In this document: in pieces, positions 1 to 12,200 of the stretch
Numbering within the stretch: position 1 is the first letter of the stretch
How the letters are laid out: every line of letters begins with the position of its first letter
Assembly (NCBI GenBank): GCA_003864495.1
Contig: ML133472.1
Span: 496,001 to 560,000, forward strand
Length of the DNA stretch: 64,000 nt
Origin: Nemopilema nomurai
Taxonomy: Eukaryota > Cnidaria > Scyphozoa > Rhizostomeae > Rhizostomatidae
Reading direction: 5' to 3'
Notes under the pieces: generated by a model
Databases searched by the model: none
The model's input: only the letters and a program-made list of their open reading frames with translations
Told to the model about the DNA's origin: nothing
Made by a program: the position numbers and the translations under genes

Positions 1-490
1 TCTATGATAATTAACCAATTATTATCAAAGGTACTTGGCAAAAGCAATCAAAACATTGTTTATATCCGGAAATATTGATTTACCCCTGCTTCCAGCCTGC
101 ATATTATAATTTGCCCAATCAAGCAAAACTAGATCCGTAATTTTTCTTTCTGAATTTTTAAAAACATGTGTCGAAATTTTAGTTGATTAAACATAGGCTA
201 ATTTGGTCCATGCTTTCACTCTATCGTTCCAGGTCCTTCCGGTTGCCCAAAAGGAACATTAGCTCGAAGCAATACTTAATATTCCCATAGAATGTAGAGG
301 CTAATAAATTAAATATTTGAACATCATGAATATTCGCCAACTATCACAAAGCTATACTATTTGCCTGAGTTAATGGATTCATTCTAATACGCATAAAACT
401 AATCCAATCTGCTACGAGAGTTATACGTCCCTGCAAATAATTCATACCATCAATGGCCCCATCATACACAACCGGGCAACGGTGGCGTCA
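1..490. other. Non-coding, 3' flank of PTB gene
   Basis: AT-rich sequence with no convincing exon on either strand. It lies downstream of the minus-strand PTB gene and probably includes its 3' untranslated region; no poly(A) site was assigned. Confidence 0.4.
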
Positions 491-1225
491 TTATAAACAA
501 ATGGGCGACCTTCGCGCCATGTTGCTACATTCCCAAATTCCGTCACTCCCGCCAGATTGCGGGGAACCTGGGTCAGGATCTGAACTGCAAGTCGAGTCTG
601 ATTTCGTCAGCCGTCGATTAACATTCGGCTCCGACCGCGAAGAGCCTCGAGATCTTGATAAACTCTCCGAATGTCTTCGTTTGTCTTCCTTCTCTTTTTT
701 GTGTAGTTCAATTGATATATCTTTGAAAATTTCTGCTAATTTTTTCGCTAAGTTCTTCGCGTCCTCCTTCGTTTTACAAACTATCACATGCAAATGAATG
801 TTCTCCGCTCTCGACCCATATTGATAATTAAACGAGAATACCCGTCTATGCTGTTTGTCGACACCACAATACAAAATTCTTCTGAATTTAAAAAATTGTT
901 TACCAACATCTTCGCTTTTAGGCCCAATCTCGATGCCTTCTTTCCCAAACTTTAATATAGTCTTTTCGAAGCTCTTGGCCTGCTTCGCCCGTGTATACAT
1001 CTTATCCACATTTTCACATATTTCATCCAGTCCAGGCGACTTTACTTGAACAAATCCGAGATATTGCGCGACAAAAGTTGTGTTTTGGACACCGGTCGTA
1101 GGGACACTGCCATTCGACGCCGACTGGTGATTTTCGTTTTGCTCATTCTCCTCGCTGTGTTGCACCTCCAAACCATCTTTCATCGTGAATGATATTTTTT
1201 TCTTCAACCCACTCAATTTATCCAT
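491..1225 (-). CDS. PTB/PID-domain adaptor protein, intronless
   Basis: Encodes 244 aa from the ATG at 1225; an upstream TTG gives two extra residues but is not a likely start. Residues about 51-169 form a phosphotyrosine-binding (PTB/PID) fold: a YLG strand-1 motif, a central RRILYCGVDK segment matching the RI-YC-AD signature of the family, an RVFSF strand, and a C-terminal amphipathic helix. A basic, Ser/Arg-rich low-complexity tail follows (about 175-245). PTB adaptors bind NPxY-type peptides in receptor tails and act in the cytoplasm, in trafficking or signalling. The subfamily is unresolved: FAM43-like, PID1-like and LDLRAP1-like are all possible. The whole domain lies in one open frame, unlike the intron-rich genes elsewhere in the window, so a retrocopy or an ancestrally intronless gene are both possible. 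There are no frame breaks. Confidence 0.8.
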   Translation of the reverse strand: MDKLSGLKKKISFTMKDGLEVQHSEENEQNENHQSASNGSVPTTGVQNTTFVAQYLGFVQVKSPGLDEICENVDKMYTRAKQAKSFEKTILKFGKEGIEIGPKSEDVGKQFFKFRRILYCGVDKQHRRVFSFNYQYGSRAENIHLHVIVCKTKEDAKNLAKKLAEIFKDISIELHKKEKEDKRRHSESLSRSRGSSRSEPNVNRRLTKSDSTCSSDPDPGSPQSGGSDGIWECSNMARRSPICL

Positions 1226-4200
1226 CCTCAAATATTCAAAGTCTTAAATCCCTCATTTGGTAACGAGGATTTGTCGTGCATTAACCTTTGCAATGCCAAG
1301 TTCTCCGTTCGAGAATTCCTGTGTTATGACGAAAAACCGTAGCTCGACCACAATATCACTGAGGAATAAGACATAAGCGTCGTGCCTTCCTTGAGTAAAC
1401 TAACAGAGATAAGTTGTGGCTTGTTATTCGTGGACAAACCTAATCCAAAAGTTGGCCACGCTTCGGTGCACACATTGAAAGCACCCTTTACAATACTCGT
1501 AGCATTCACTTGGGCTTACAGAAAGGTCACTTTGGTCGAACACGCGTATTGTCCTCAAAACAAAGTTGTAAAGAAAATCTTTCGGCACCATAGTGTGAGA
1601 TAAGCGATCTAAGATTTTCGACTCCGTTTTACGAGTCACCGACGCAACACGGGCGAAACCGGCGACGAACCAAGGGAGACAACCTTGGTCAAATTACATA
1701 TCAGTGACAATTTGTGCACTATATCTTTGCCGCTTGAGCTATGAATCGTCGTATGAAAAAGTCAAGTTAAAATCGCGAAATATCGTGAGCAAGCCCCGTT
1801 TCCTTGGCAAGACATGACGATGACGACATACAAACAAATGGCAATGTACGAAATCCGGGAACCGGCTATAGAATCCTTGGCAGGAAATTACTTATTAACG
1901 ACTTTTGGCCAAAGGAAGGCCTCCCTGCCCCTCGCTCATCCTTTCTGATTCAAGATTTATTGATTCGCAAACAAAAAGAATGGACTTATCTCTTGACACA
2001 AAGGCATAGTTCAATTTTTTTCATTTAACTCCTTAAAGATGAGATAACATAGGATACACCGTTTTTAAAGTTTCCGTATCAAATAAAAGTCATTTCCTCT
2101 TACAATCAATAGCGATTTTATTCAGGATAAAATTCTAATACAGCATTTTAGGTTGAGATATCATTTTCCAGATTATAGGACGCGTGGTATGCCAACGTAA
2201 TTGAGCCCTCGGGTATCAATATGAAGCGTGAATTTAGCGAATAAAGATATTCTGTTAATGTATAAAGGTGCAATAATCTATTGCAGTGACTGTGAAAAGC
2301 TGCCAGTAGGTTCCACAAAAGCTGTTGTGTACAAAAGAAATGTTCCACTCTTCAAAATTCTCTTCCTTAAACATTATAAGCTGACAATAAAGGGCCGTCT
2401 AAACTTAGAATTTAGCGATAAAGTTTCGAAATCTCCCCAGAGCATGTGGGCTGCACAGCAGGGGAAGGGGGGGGGGGGGTTGACCATACTGAAATCTTGT
2501 TTTATTTACGTAGGCCTGTAGTTGTACATTTCAACCATTGATCAAGCTGCCTTAACAATTGTTAGGCACTGTAGATATAAATTCACGTCAAACCAACTCG
2601 TTTAATCCCTCCCTCAGATAAGCTACTACCCACGAAAGGCTTTCTCGAAAACCCCAACTGTAATTTGACTAATGACCAAAAGGTGACCAACTTCTGACTC
2701 ATTTCATCATCTTTTCTATGCAGTGATTTCCATCTTGAAAAATGTCTTTGTTAGAATGATTGATAAGATTTACTGAAGTAATGTTGGATTGATATAGATG
2801 GATTGATGATCATTCAGTGCTGTTCAAATCAATAGCAACTGAAGCGACAGAAAGCGGCGATAAAATTCTTAACGCCCATGATAAAAGGTCCCCGTAAAAA
2901 TCAACTAGCACCTTTCAAAGCGAAAGCACTTTGAAAACAGAATCTTCCTTTTCCGTTAAATGTAAAATCGACGAAAACCAGTTTGTAAGCAATTCAGGGG
3001 GAGGTGGGGGAAGCACTCCATTAACATTTATGGCCATAAATTGGCATGCTGAATGCCCTCTCACCCGCGAATTGTGCAAAATGAGCCGCCCCAATGACAG
3101 ATGGGGGAACCTTACCCCTAGCCCCTTTAACAGCCTGCATTGACGACGAGGCAGTTTTATACTATGGTCAAATCTTTGAACCTCTCTGTCGCGTTATTCG
3201 CTTCTTGCGTTGCAAAAGATATGCAGAGGCATGTGTTGTTGTGCAATACGATACCGAAGTAATGATGCAATCTCCCCTAACCAGCTTATCTCTGTCTCGT
3301 TCAAGGGGGAGACTTTAATTGAAATTAAGTCAAAGACTGGCATATAACGGGTAATTCTTAAGATTGATATCTCCACACAGTCCCATTGCAAACTCTGTCT
3401 GTTTGAGGGTATACCAACCCCAGGCTGTGCTTGAAGCAAACAAAATGTTGTGAATATTAAATGAAAATCAAGCCCTATTTACATCAAATTGAATTTATGA
3501 TTATGAAATATTTTCCTTTAACGTTATATTGCGCAATGACGCCAGAAGTCGATTCCCCTTTATTCGGTCATAACGAGGCTCGTCTGATCTATTCAATTTG
3601 TAGATTACAGCAAGATAAAAATTTGTCGATATTTCAGATCCCACAACTTCAATGTGAGATTATGGCGAATGACGTCAAGAGATTTTTCAAACGGTGACCA
3701 GGCCGATAGAAGAATTGATTTGCTTTCAAGAATTAAATCTAAAGAGTAACAGATCTAATTATCTGCGATGGAGCTGTGGCACGGATAATAGGCCATTGCG
3801 TCACAGAGGTGGCTCCCATAACGGGCCGTTCGGGTTCCAATCATTAATGTTCTGAAGAGCCAGAGAGAACGGTGGACGGAGATTGGTCTGCAGACCGCAA
3901 TTCTGGTCAAGCCGTGAGAGTATTCGCTGGATTATCGTGTGACGCATCGCCCCAGGCTCATGACCACTCATGGCTAGCATTCTCGGAGCACATCTAAGCG
4001 AAAGCATAGGACTGTCGTTGCAGTTCTATTTTTGCGAGGCTATAGCATGTCGCAATGCAGTTTCATGAAGAAGAGAAGAAACTAAACTTGGTTATACTTT
4101 CAGCGAGTGCGGGTACGCGTGCCCCGTCGCAGACTGCTTTTACCCGCACGTTACCCGCGTGAATAGCGACTGCATAATCGCTCTGGCGAATTATAACTTT

Positions 4201-5990
4201 CCCCTCTTGAAATACTACGGCAACTTATTTAAAAACAAATACCCCTGGCCAATGAGAATTTGTCACGCCTTAGGCCTTGTCCCAAGTGTGTTTGAGTTCT
4301 CTCCCAAACACACTTAAAACCCCTTTTGAACCATTTGCGGAAATATTTAACCCATCTATTCTGCGGAGCTCTCTTCCCAGCAAAAAGGGGCGCCACTTCA
4401 GGTCTCCGTATATCGCAATGAAAAGTTGTTAAGTTGCAAAGGTGCAGAGTCCTGTACATTAGAAGCAAGATCCAAGAGCAACATGTCCGGGACTGTAAGC
4501 AGGGCCTGGGGACCAACTAGAACCGCGATCAAAACATACGTCGAACGAATGCTCGCCAGCCATTTAATAAACAGCTACCTAATATCAGAGAGTGCGGAAT
4601 TCATTACAACGTAATAAATGAATCTGCAAGAATTTTTCAGAAAACCAATGCGACAATACCCTGATCTGCTGCATTTAGAATGGTGAATTCGCCGCTGTCA
4701 AGCCTCTGTGTCACATAAATAAGCCTGAAGAGAAGTAACAAGAAGGCTTGATGCGATGTATATTGGTCGTTTGTAATGGTGACAGAAGGCAAAGGCCGTG
4801 TGCATTGGATGCAAGCTAAAGCTTCATCGCTGGTCCTGACAATATTTGTAACAAAATGATGCGTAAAAATCTGTTGAACGCTGAAACGGGAATCTAATTC
4901 TGAGGAGGGCCTAGGGCTGTATATGGCCTTGACTGTAGGGCAATTGATTGAAAAATATCGATTCACTTCTATATCGGGTGAAGGTTCTGTTTGCTTGGAA
5001 TAAATCTAATACTCTTTTGACCGTTACAGTGTCAAATCACTTCTCCAAAATTAAAAACCTAAGGCTATGTTTCCATTACTGTGTTTTCAAGTCACCTCGC
5101 TTTCACAGCGTTTATGCGCGGCTTAATGGAAACGCAAAGCGAAGACCGAGACATTAAGCTCAGTTTTCTGGCTTTAGTCAATTCAGAGGTCGAATCACGA
5201 GTCCCAACAGCAATAGTACTTCGAGTTTCCAATGCACGGCGTAACCATTGGCGTAATATTGCAATGGGGTTCCGTGAGGGGTGTCTGCCAGTCATTTGGC
5301 ACCCCTGAATACTGTTGTCATGTCGACGCTAAACGGTGCAATGGCTTGAAAATGTTGGCAAGCATCAACAGCGTTCTATTTCATGAAATCATTGCGGATG
5401 ACGCAAAGTGTTACGGCAAAGTTGCGAGAAGCCTTGCAGCATATGACAGTAGCATGATGCGCTCCGTCAATGCCGATTGAATTTCAAGGCTTTATTAATT
5501 TCTCTTAATTAATGAATTTCAATAATTTCTCACTACGATATTTTAGGAAACAACCTCTTCATACCAATTTCAAGTTAACACAGTAGACTGGGCAAAAGAG
5601 TCACCACTTCTTCAGAATGCCTGGCATTCTTCTTGTTGTGTCGAGTTCAAGTCAGGTTCTGATATCAATTGATTATTGAAACGCATAGGGCTTCAAGGCA
5701 CTTCGTTCCGGAGTGTTATAGTTCAAACAGTCCGGAATCAGGTTTGGAACAAATACGAAGTGAAACCGGAACGAAATGAATTCGACACTAGAAAGGGCCC
5801 AATGTGTCAGCTTACTTTTATAACCAAGAAGACATTTTCCTGTTTACTTGAGTATCGTTAGCAGTGATGATAAGTCGATCTCTACAGAGACATTCGTGTG
5901 AAGGAATTAATTACGGGGCTTCAAGCAAATTAGGCTGGGGAACGCACTTGAGCACGTCGCTGCCGATAGATACGTGATGGATAATAGGCT
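1226..5990. other. Intergenic stretch without recognised genes
   Basis: No exon with recognisable homology was found. It holds a G-homopolymer near 2467-2480, a short hairpin near 4105-4155 (GTGCGGGTA with its complement about 25 bases later), and a possible inverted motif near 5065-5135 (TTTCCATTA and TAATGGAAA) that may be a worn miniature transposon. Short open frames here look random. Confidence 0.4.
4105..4155. repeat. Short perfect inverted repeat (hairpin)
   Basis: GTGCGGGTA and TACCCGCAC form a 9-bp perfect stem around a loop of about 25 bases. The GC-rich stem stands out from its AT-rich surroundings. It could be a transposon end or a chance hairpin; no function is inferred. Confidence 0.35.
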
Positions 5991-5994
5991 AAGA

Positions 5995-6582
5995 ATGCCC
6001 TGTTTGTGTCGAAGCTACGAGGCCTTTCTTGTGTCGAAGCTACAAAGTCCTGCCTGTGTCGAAGCTACGAGGCCTTTCTTGTGTCGAAGCTACGTAGCCT
6101 TGCTTGTGTCGAAGCTACAAAGTCCTGCTTGTGTCGAAGCTACGAAGCCTTTCTTGTGTCGAAGCTACAAAGTCCTGCCTGTGTCGAAGCTGCGAGGCCT
6201 TTCTTGTGTCGAAACTACGAAGCCTTGCTTGTGTCGAAGCTACAAAGTCCTGCTTGTGTCGAAGCTACGAAGCCTTTCTTGTGTCGAAGCTACGAGGCCT
6301 TTCTTGTGTCGAAGCTACAAGGTCCTGCTTGTGTCGAAGCTACAAGGTCCTGCTTGTGTCGAAGCTACGAGGCCTTTCTTGTGTCGAAGCTACGAGGCCT
6401 TTCTTGTGTCGGAACTACAAGGTCCTGTTTGTACCGAAGTTACAAGGCCCTGTTTGTGTTAAGGTTACGAGATCCTGGTAATGACTACGTTACGAGATCC
6501 TGTTTATGACTACGTTACGAGATCCTGTTTATGACTACGTTTCGAGGTCCTCTTTGCGTCGAAGCTACGAGGCCTTTTCTAA
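5995..6582. repeat. 25-bp minisatellite, about 23 units
   Basis: Tandem array with core GTGTCGAAGCTACRARG followed by an alternating CCTTTCTT or TCCTGCTT segment. Two unit variants (ending GAGGCC-type or AAAGTCC-type) alternate irregularly. The last units (about 6420-6582) have decayed, with GACTACGTTACGAGATCC variants. Because 25 is not a multiple of three, each successive unit is read in a different frame. All three forward frames stay open for 375-500 nt and give similar Cys-rich repeats, so these open frames follow from unit composition and are not evidence for a protein. Confidence 0.92.
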
Positions 6583-6589
6583 AGTAGGC

Positions 6590-9251
6590 AGACCTTTCAG
6601 CAGCTCAGTTTTGGATTCAATCGACTGTTTTACTTACTGATAATAACAAAATCAAAGGAACAATCACTACACCACAAAATAAATGCAAAAGCAATGAGTT
6701 GATGATAACATTCCAAAGGAACTTGGATTAATAAGAGAAAGGGGGATTGTTCTCTTTTTCCTAGAAATGAGCAAAGCATATAACAAGATGGGCTTGGGTC
6801 TTAATCGGATTGCTGTAAATTTCTAGACAGTTACCGAAACTTTATAGGTTGTTATAACCACAAGATTGTGCCATTTCGTAGGATTTGCAGCCATAACAGG
6901 AGCTCGTTTGCGCCCAAGTCCTTTGCGTTCTGTGCCTGCAATTTGAATACATCTATTTGATAGGCGGCCTGCTTTCTATAACCTCATACAGTCTAGTAGA
7001 TTAATGATTGAAAAATCAAATTCGCCTTGGCAATACCGCAAATATGGGATTTAGGTTTCTCTGCATTTCTGCGCGCTACATAGTGAATATTGGCAGAGCT
7101 TCATCAAAAAAATGTAAACCGTCGAACTTTACTATTATAGCATAACTGTCAAAGCGCTTATTGCGTAACAGCCAGTAAGACTACAGCAAGACTGGACACG
7201 AAAACATCGCTATTTACAGCCTCGTAATGAGCATCAGCAAGCTTGACCTCGCAAGACCTCGGCAAAAAAGTGTGTTTGACCTCGATGTGAGCGAAAGCAA
7301 GCTTGACCTCGTAATGAGCAAAAGTGGGTTTGACCTCGTAGTGAACGAAAGCATACTTGACCACGTATTCAGCATAGGCAAGTTTTGTCTAGTTCCCAAA
7401 GACAGAAGGCATGGTCTGGATTTTACCACAGGCACAAATATGTCGCTCTTAGGTGTTCGAAATAAAACAAGGTAAGAATAAAGCTAGAAAAAATCGTCTG
7501 GTCATCTTAGAGGTGTATCTCGAAAGAATTAAGGCCAACATTTCTGTACCATTTTAAGATAGTGTTCAGTAAGCTGATTCTAAAGCACACTTTTCAAATT
7601 TAATTTAGGAGCTTTTATAGCCTCGCTAGCAATGCACACTGGTAGAGTGGAACTCGTTTTCTAGGGATTGCGACATGGTGACCAATAACAAGCAAGACTC
7701 GAAGCTGGAAAACAACGTGCCTTAACATCAGCGACCTTAGTACGGAGGTGGAGCCCAATCCCCTTCTAGCCTCGCACTGATAGAGCTCTACAGTTTGTAA
7801 CGTCTTCTAGCAACACCATAAAAAAGAATAATAAAAGAAAGCGGAATGATTTCTTAAAAATAGTGAAAAAGTCCCAAAAACAGGCAATTGGCAACTTAGT
7901 GGAATGGTGGCTCAATGAAAAGCACCCTTCTCTACATCAAAGATAAAATCTGCTTCTCAAAAATGAGACGATCTGAATAAGACATCAAATCGTATTAATT
8001 AAGTAAACTATCCACAATATAAAAGAAAAAGTCTGAGCGGTTTTCCTGCATTTCTTTAAAACTGTATCCAATCTAGAATCACTTGGTTGCCACGGGTAAC
8101 TAAGCCTTTTGAATGGGCAGAGATTATTCGACACTTCAGTTCAGCGATTTGGGGTCTAGTCCTCGGTTGTGGAAGATTTGACGAGAATTGCTACGAAAAT
8201 TGCCTGTCAGAGGGAATTTGGGTGACAAAGATGTTAATTTGTGATACGTGGGCGAAGGGAGAAGAGCATAACCACATACAAAAGTATCTGTCATAATAAT
8301 TAAAACGGCTTTACGGATATCTCAAAGCCACTAATATCATAGATCACCTTAATAAACAATTGCGCAAGATCACTAACCCTCACCAACTGCTCTTCAAGAT
8401 GAAAGGACCATTTCTGTATCTGCCATTAGCCAGTCGTGTGTGAAAATCGGTGGATCAAAGTTGAAGAGAATAAAACACTCCAAAATGAAAAGATGTTTCA
8501 TGGAACGTCTCGAGTTTTGTAAGTCGACAAATAATATGATGCCTTCGTTTCGATTAAAGATCAAAGTAAAAGGACAAAGTGCTGGGTTTGAAACATATGG
8601 CCTAGATAATGCTATAAAGCTTATATACAGAGGCCAGAAGTTCAATAAATAGCCTTTCAAAGCTGACAATTCAATAATATAGATCAATTAGCGAACGCTC
8701 CACAATGATTGATTATGCAAAACGCACTGGGCAAAGACTCAGACATGGTCGGTGAAACAAGTTCAGACAAATCATAAAACAAAATACGACAAGGATATTT
8801 TCGTTCAAAAAGAACTGCAATGGGATTGTAGATAATGAATATTTTTACAGGCAGTTATGGACTTGAAGACAATCTAGTTCGTGACATAAAAACACTCTCT
8901 TCCAAGCAGGAAATGCAAGAATCCCCAAACAGATCAAGCAGCTTATTCTACACTGTTCGGCACCTGTCTCCAATATAGGCAGTTAATCTGGTGCTGACTG
9001 GTCCATTGAGGGTTTAACGAGGACTAGGACCAGAAACAAACAATGAGCACCCTTTCCAGCTCATAACTTGGTAGGGCTGATGACGTAATAAAGTCCGCTC
9101 CACAAATATAGAATGTTGGAGACACAGAAGCCGCGGTCCAAACAGGTTCATCAAGTAAGCTCGTACTTCAAAGGCATTCCTTTTACCTCAAAGGTCGTTC
9201 TTTGAGAGAGATTTCCCGCCAAAAGGGAATCTGCCTTCGTGCTAGCGATTC
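6590..9251. other. Intergenic stretch with one degenerate repeat
   Basis: Lies between the 25-bp array and the last exon of EXOSC4. Apart from a worn 27-bp tandem repeat (7221-7372), no gene or mobile element is recognised. Part of the EXOSC4 3' untranslated region should lie just below 9252. Confidence 0.4.
7221..7372. repeat. Degenerate tandem repeat of about 27 bp
   Basis: About five imperfect copies of a unit containing GTGAGCGAAAGCAAGCTTGA and CCTCGTA. Copies differ by substitutions and small indels, pointing to an old array. Confidence 0.6.
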
Positions 9252-12200
9252 TTATTTGGCATTGTTCTGGGTCAATATCTCTCTTATCGCCCGCTGGAGA
9301 ATAGCAAAAACGTCCTTGCACCCCTTCTTAGCGGCCTCCAGAATGCTTTCGAGATGGTCAAGGTGCAGGCGTGAGTCCATTTGAAAGAGGATGACCGTGT
9401 TGAGCTTCGGCTGCATGGCCAATGTCAACGTGGGTGCGTTCGAAGACTCCTCGAGCTGGTTCAAATCGAACAACGCGGTGTCATCAATAAAGGTCGCTGT
9501 GCAGGCGCTGACGAAATCTCTCATGGGAATGCCAGCATCAATCAAGGCCAGCGTGGCGGCATTGATGCAGGCAGAGAGGTTACCCCCGTCGGAGTGCAGG
9601 ACCTGCAAAGAACAACACCAACAGTATAAGTGGGAAATAAAAACAGTTTCATGCACCTGGGAATCGTGGTTTACTACGTTAATGCTCATGGGCGGAGTCA
9701 TTATAAAGAAGGCAGAGGTATCGAATGATTAGTAAGGACTAAATCACTTGGAGACACACTGATTACCAGGGAGAAAACTGCCGGCATAGATATCTAATTA
9801 ACAACCAGAAGTACATTTGATTTGCATAGGCCGGAGAAGAGCAAGGCCGTAGAGTCCGAAGCTTGCTGGAGTCGGTTGAGCTGGCGTACTTGAGTCCGTT
9901 TCTCTTTTTAGTTGCAAGGATTTGGCGGCTGCATTAGACAGTCTGAACAGTCTTTTTAACTAAAGTGAATACCTGGGGAACGAAGGAATCCCGGGCTTCG
10001 AACCATGCCAAGGGAACATGGGTCATTGCTATTTCAGGGGAATAAGCTCAGAATCCAAGTTTCTTAACAAACACTACCTTCAGCCCAAGAATGAAACTAG
10101 GGGGGGTGGTCGAAACGAAACAGGAAATTCATACGTGCTTGGTCGATAATAAAACAAATATTCTCTTCAAATAAGGCCGTTTAATAGATTGATTGAAAAA
10201 ATCATTCAGAGAAGCAGAAATGGGCAGATTCTGAATTGCTACGGCAATTGCTATGTTGACGATTACTTCATCATGTCAAGTTTTAGATTTTGTTAAAATG
10301 TCCCAGGTAGTCACAGAAAGCACTTGAAATAGTCGTCGTTAACCGGAAAACGTTTGATATTTAAGGTTTGTTAGAAGAAAGAATTTGTTTGGGAACCAGA
10401 ACTGACTAGAAACCAATATGCATAGGAAGATACATTCATTTCCAGGTCAAAACTGAAAGCATCCATTCATAAATCCTTTTCTAAGATATTTGAAAAATCT
10501 AATATGATCATAAAAAGCAATGATTATTTGTTGAAGATGAAGAAAAGTGAATGGAATGTTTTTTCAGCCCGTTTCAAAAAGTGATAATTCTGAAATTGGC
10601 AATAAGAATGGGTTATATTATCCGGGGAATTGAACAAAGAATGTTCCACGAAAAATTGGAAGCGAAAGTGTAAAAACCACAAGAGACTGTTTGCACAGTG
10701 TATGTCTAAAGTAGCACGAAAGGTTGTGGTGATATCAACACCTTAAACATATTGTAATAACAACACTATGACTGAAATACTAGATAGGCTAGTCAGACAT
10801 ATTTTATTCCTAGACAGCCTTTAATTGGTCACAGACTGCAATAAATATATAGAATAAGATTTGGAAGTTTTTCAGCCTTGACCACTTTAAGAAAGCTTGA
10901 CAAAGAACGAAATAAAAATTGGAAATCGTTCAACATCAGCAATCACTGTGACACCAATTAGGCCATAATCAAATTGCTTCGATCCAAACATTTGTCATCG
11001 CACAATATTCTATTTGCCTTGGGGGACCAAACAATGTGGCAACTCCTGAAATGAATCTTTATTTTACGACCCACGACAAGGAATACATAATCAAATTACT
11101 GCTTTGCAGACATAGAAAAAAGAATGGTGACATTAACCATTTCACCAACATTGAGGAAAAATAATAAAATGTCAGGGTTGGGAACACCTTTGAATGTTGA
11201 TATCTCCTAACGAAATAACAATGTAAGAGAAAACAGATTGTGAACAGTCAATGAACAAGTGTATTCTTGTAAAAAACATCTTTAATAAGAAAGCAACTAA
11301 TTGCGCCTGAAAAGCTACGCCGCAACTGTTCAAAGTCTCGCCACGTAAAGCAACAAATCGAGGTCGAGGACTGATGGTCAAAGTGGATCGAGGTCAACAG
11401 AATTTAGGCGTTTAGGAAGAACATTTGCCATTCGATTCCATGGATGAAGCAATCTCCAAGCCAACTGCCACACCCACTCGAATAAATCTCCCTAAAGTCA
11501 CTTCTTGCCTTATCATATCAATTTACATGATATTAAACACAACTGCGTTATGTTCATTGAAATTAAGGACAGAAACAGCTTCAAGCGACGCTGTTTTTTA
11601 ACCTTGTGATCCCTTCTGTGCTCAACAACAAAAACACGAGCAATGAATGGAACACTCGTCTTCACAACTCTGATCAATGACATAGTCTGTCGACGCAGAA
11701 CTGGCATGGAGCAAACAACTTTGCGAATCAAATGCTAGTTAAAATGTCCAGCATGTAAATAGAAACGAAGTTAAAACACGAAAAACCAAGTGAAGCTTCG
11801 TTGAATGAAAACATTATAAAGAATGACCTTCAATACATCATTGGAACATGGATAAGAATTAAACGTCTAAAAATGATTGCTAGGCACACGAATCCCGTTT
11901 CCACTGGGGTTATGGTGAACTTGTGCCACGGGCGACTTCGCTTAAGCCTAAAGATAAGTACAAAAATACAAGCCCCGTGGACTCGAATGACCCCTTGTTT
12001 AGAAGATACTGTTCTTATAACTCCACCAACAGATCGCGTACTTTCCTGTCAGAATTAACACTTAACCACTGCAAGCTATATGCCTAAGGGCAGCTGGAAC
12101 TCATGGCATACAATGGCAATTAAAAACAGCAAGCATGTGCCCCGAAAGGCAATAAGCGACTGTCCATCAAAGACATCAGGGTTGGGTATGCACTGCTATT

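Noticed and set aside
5995..6582. CRISPR-like array
   Set aside because: The units are contiguous tandem repeats without unique spacers, in an intron-rich animal genome.
8440..8652. 70-codon plus-strand open frame with a basic N-terminus
   Set aside because: No recognised family and no splice context; similar random frames are common in this AT-rich sequence.
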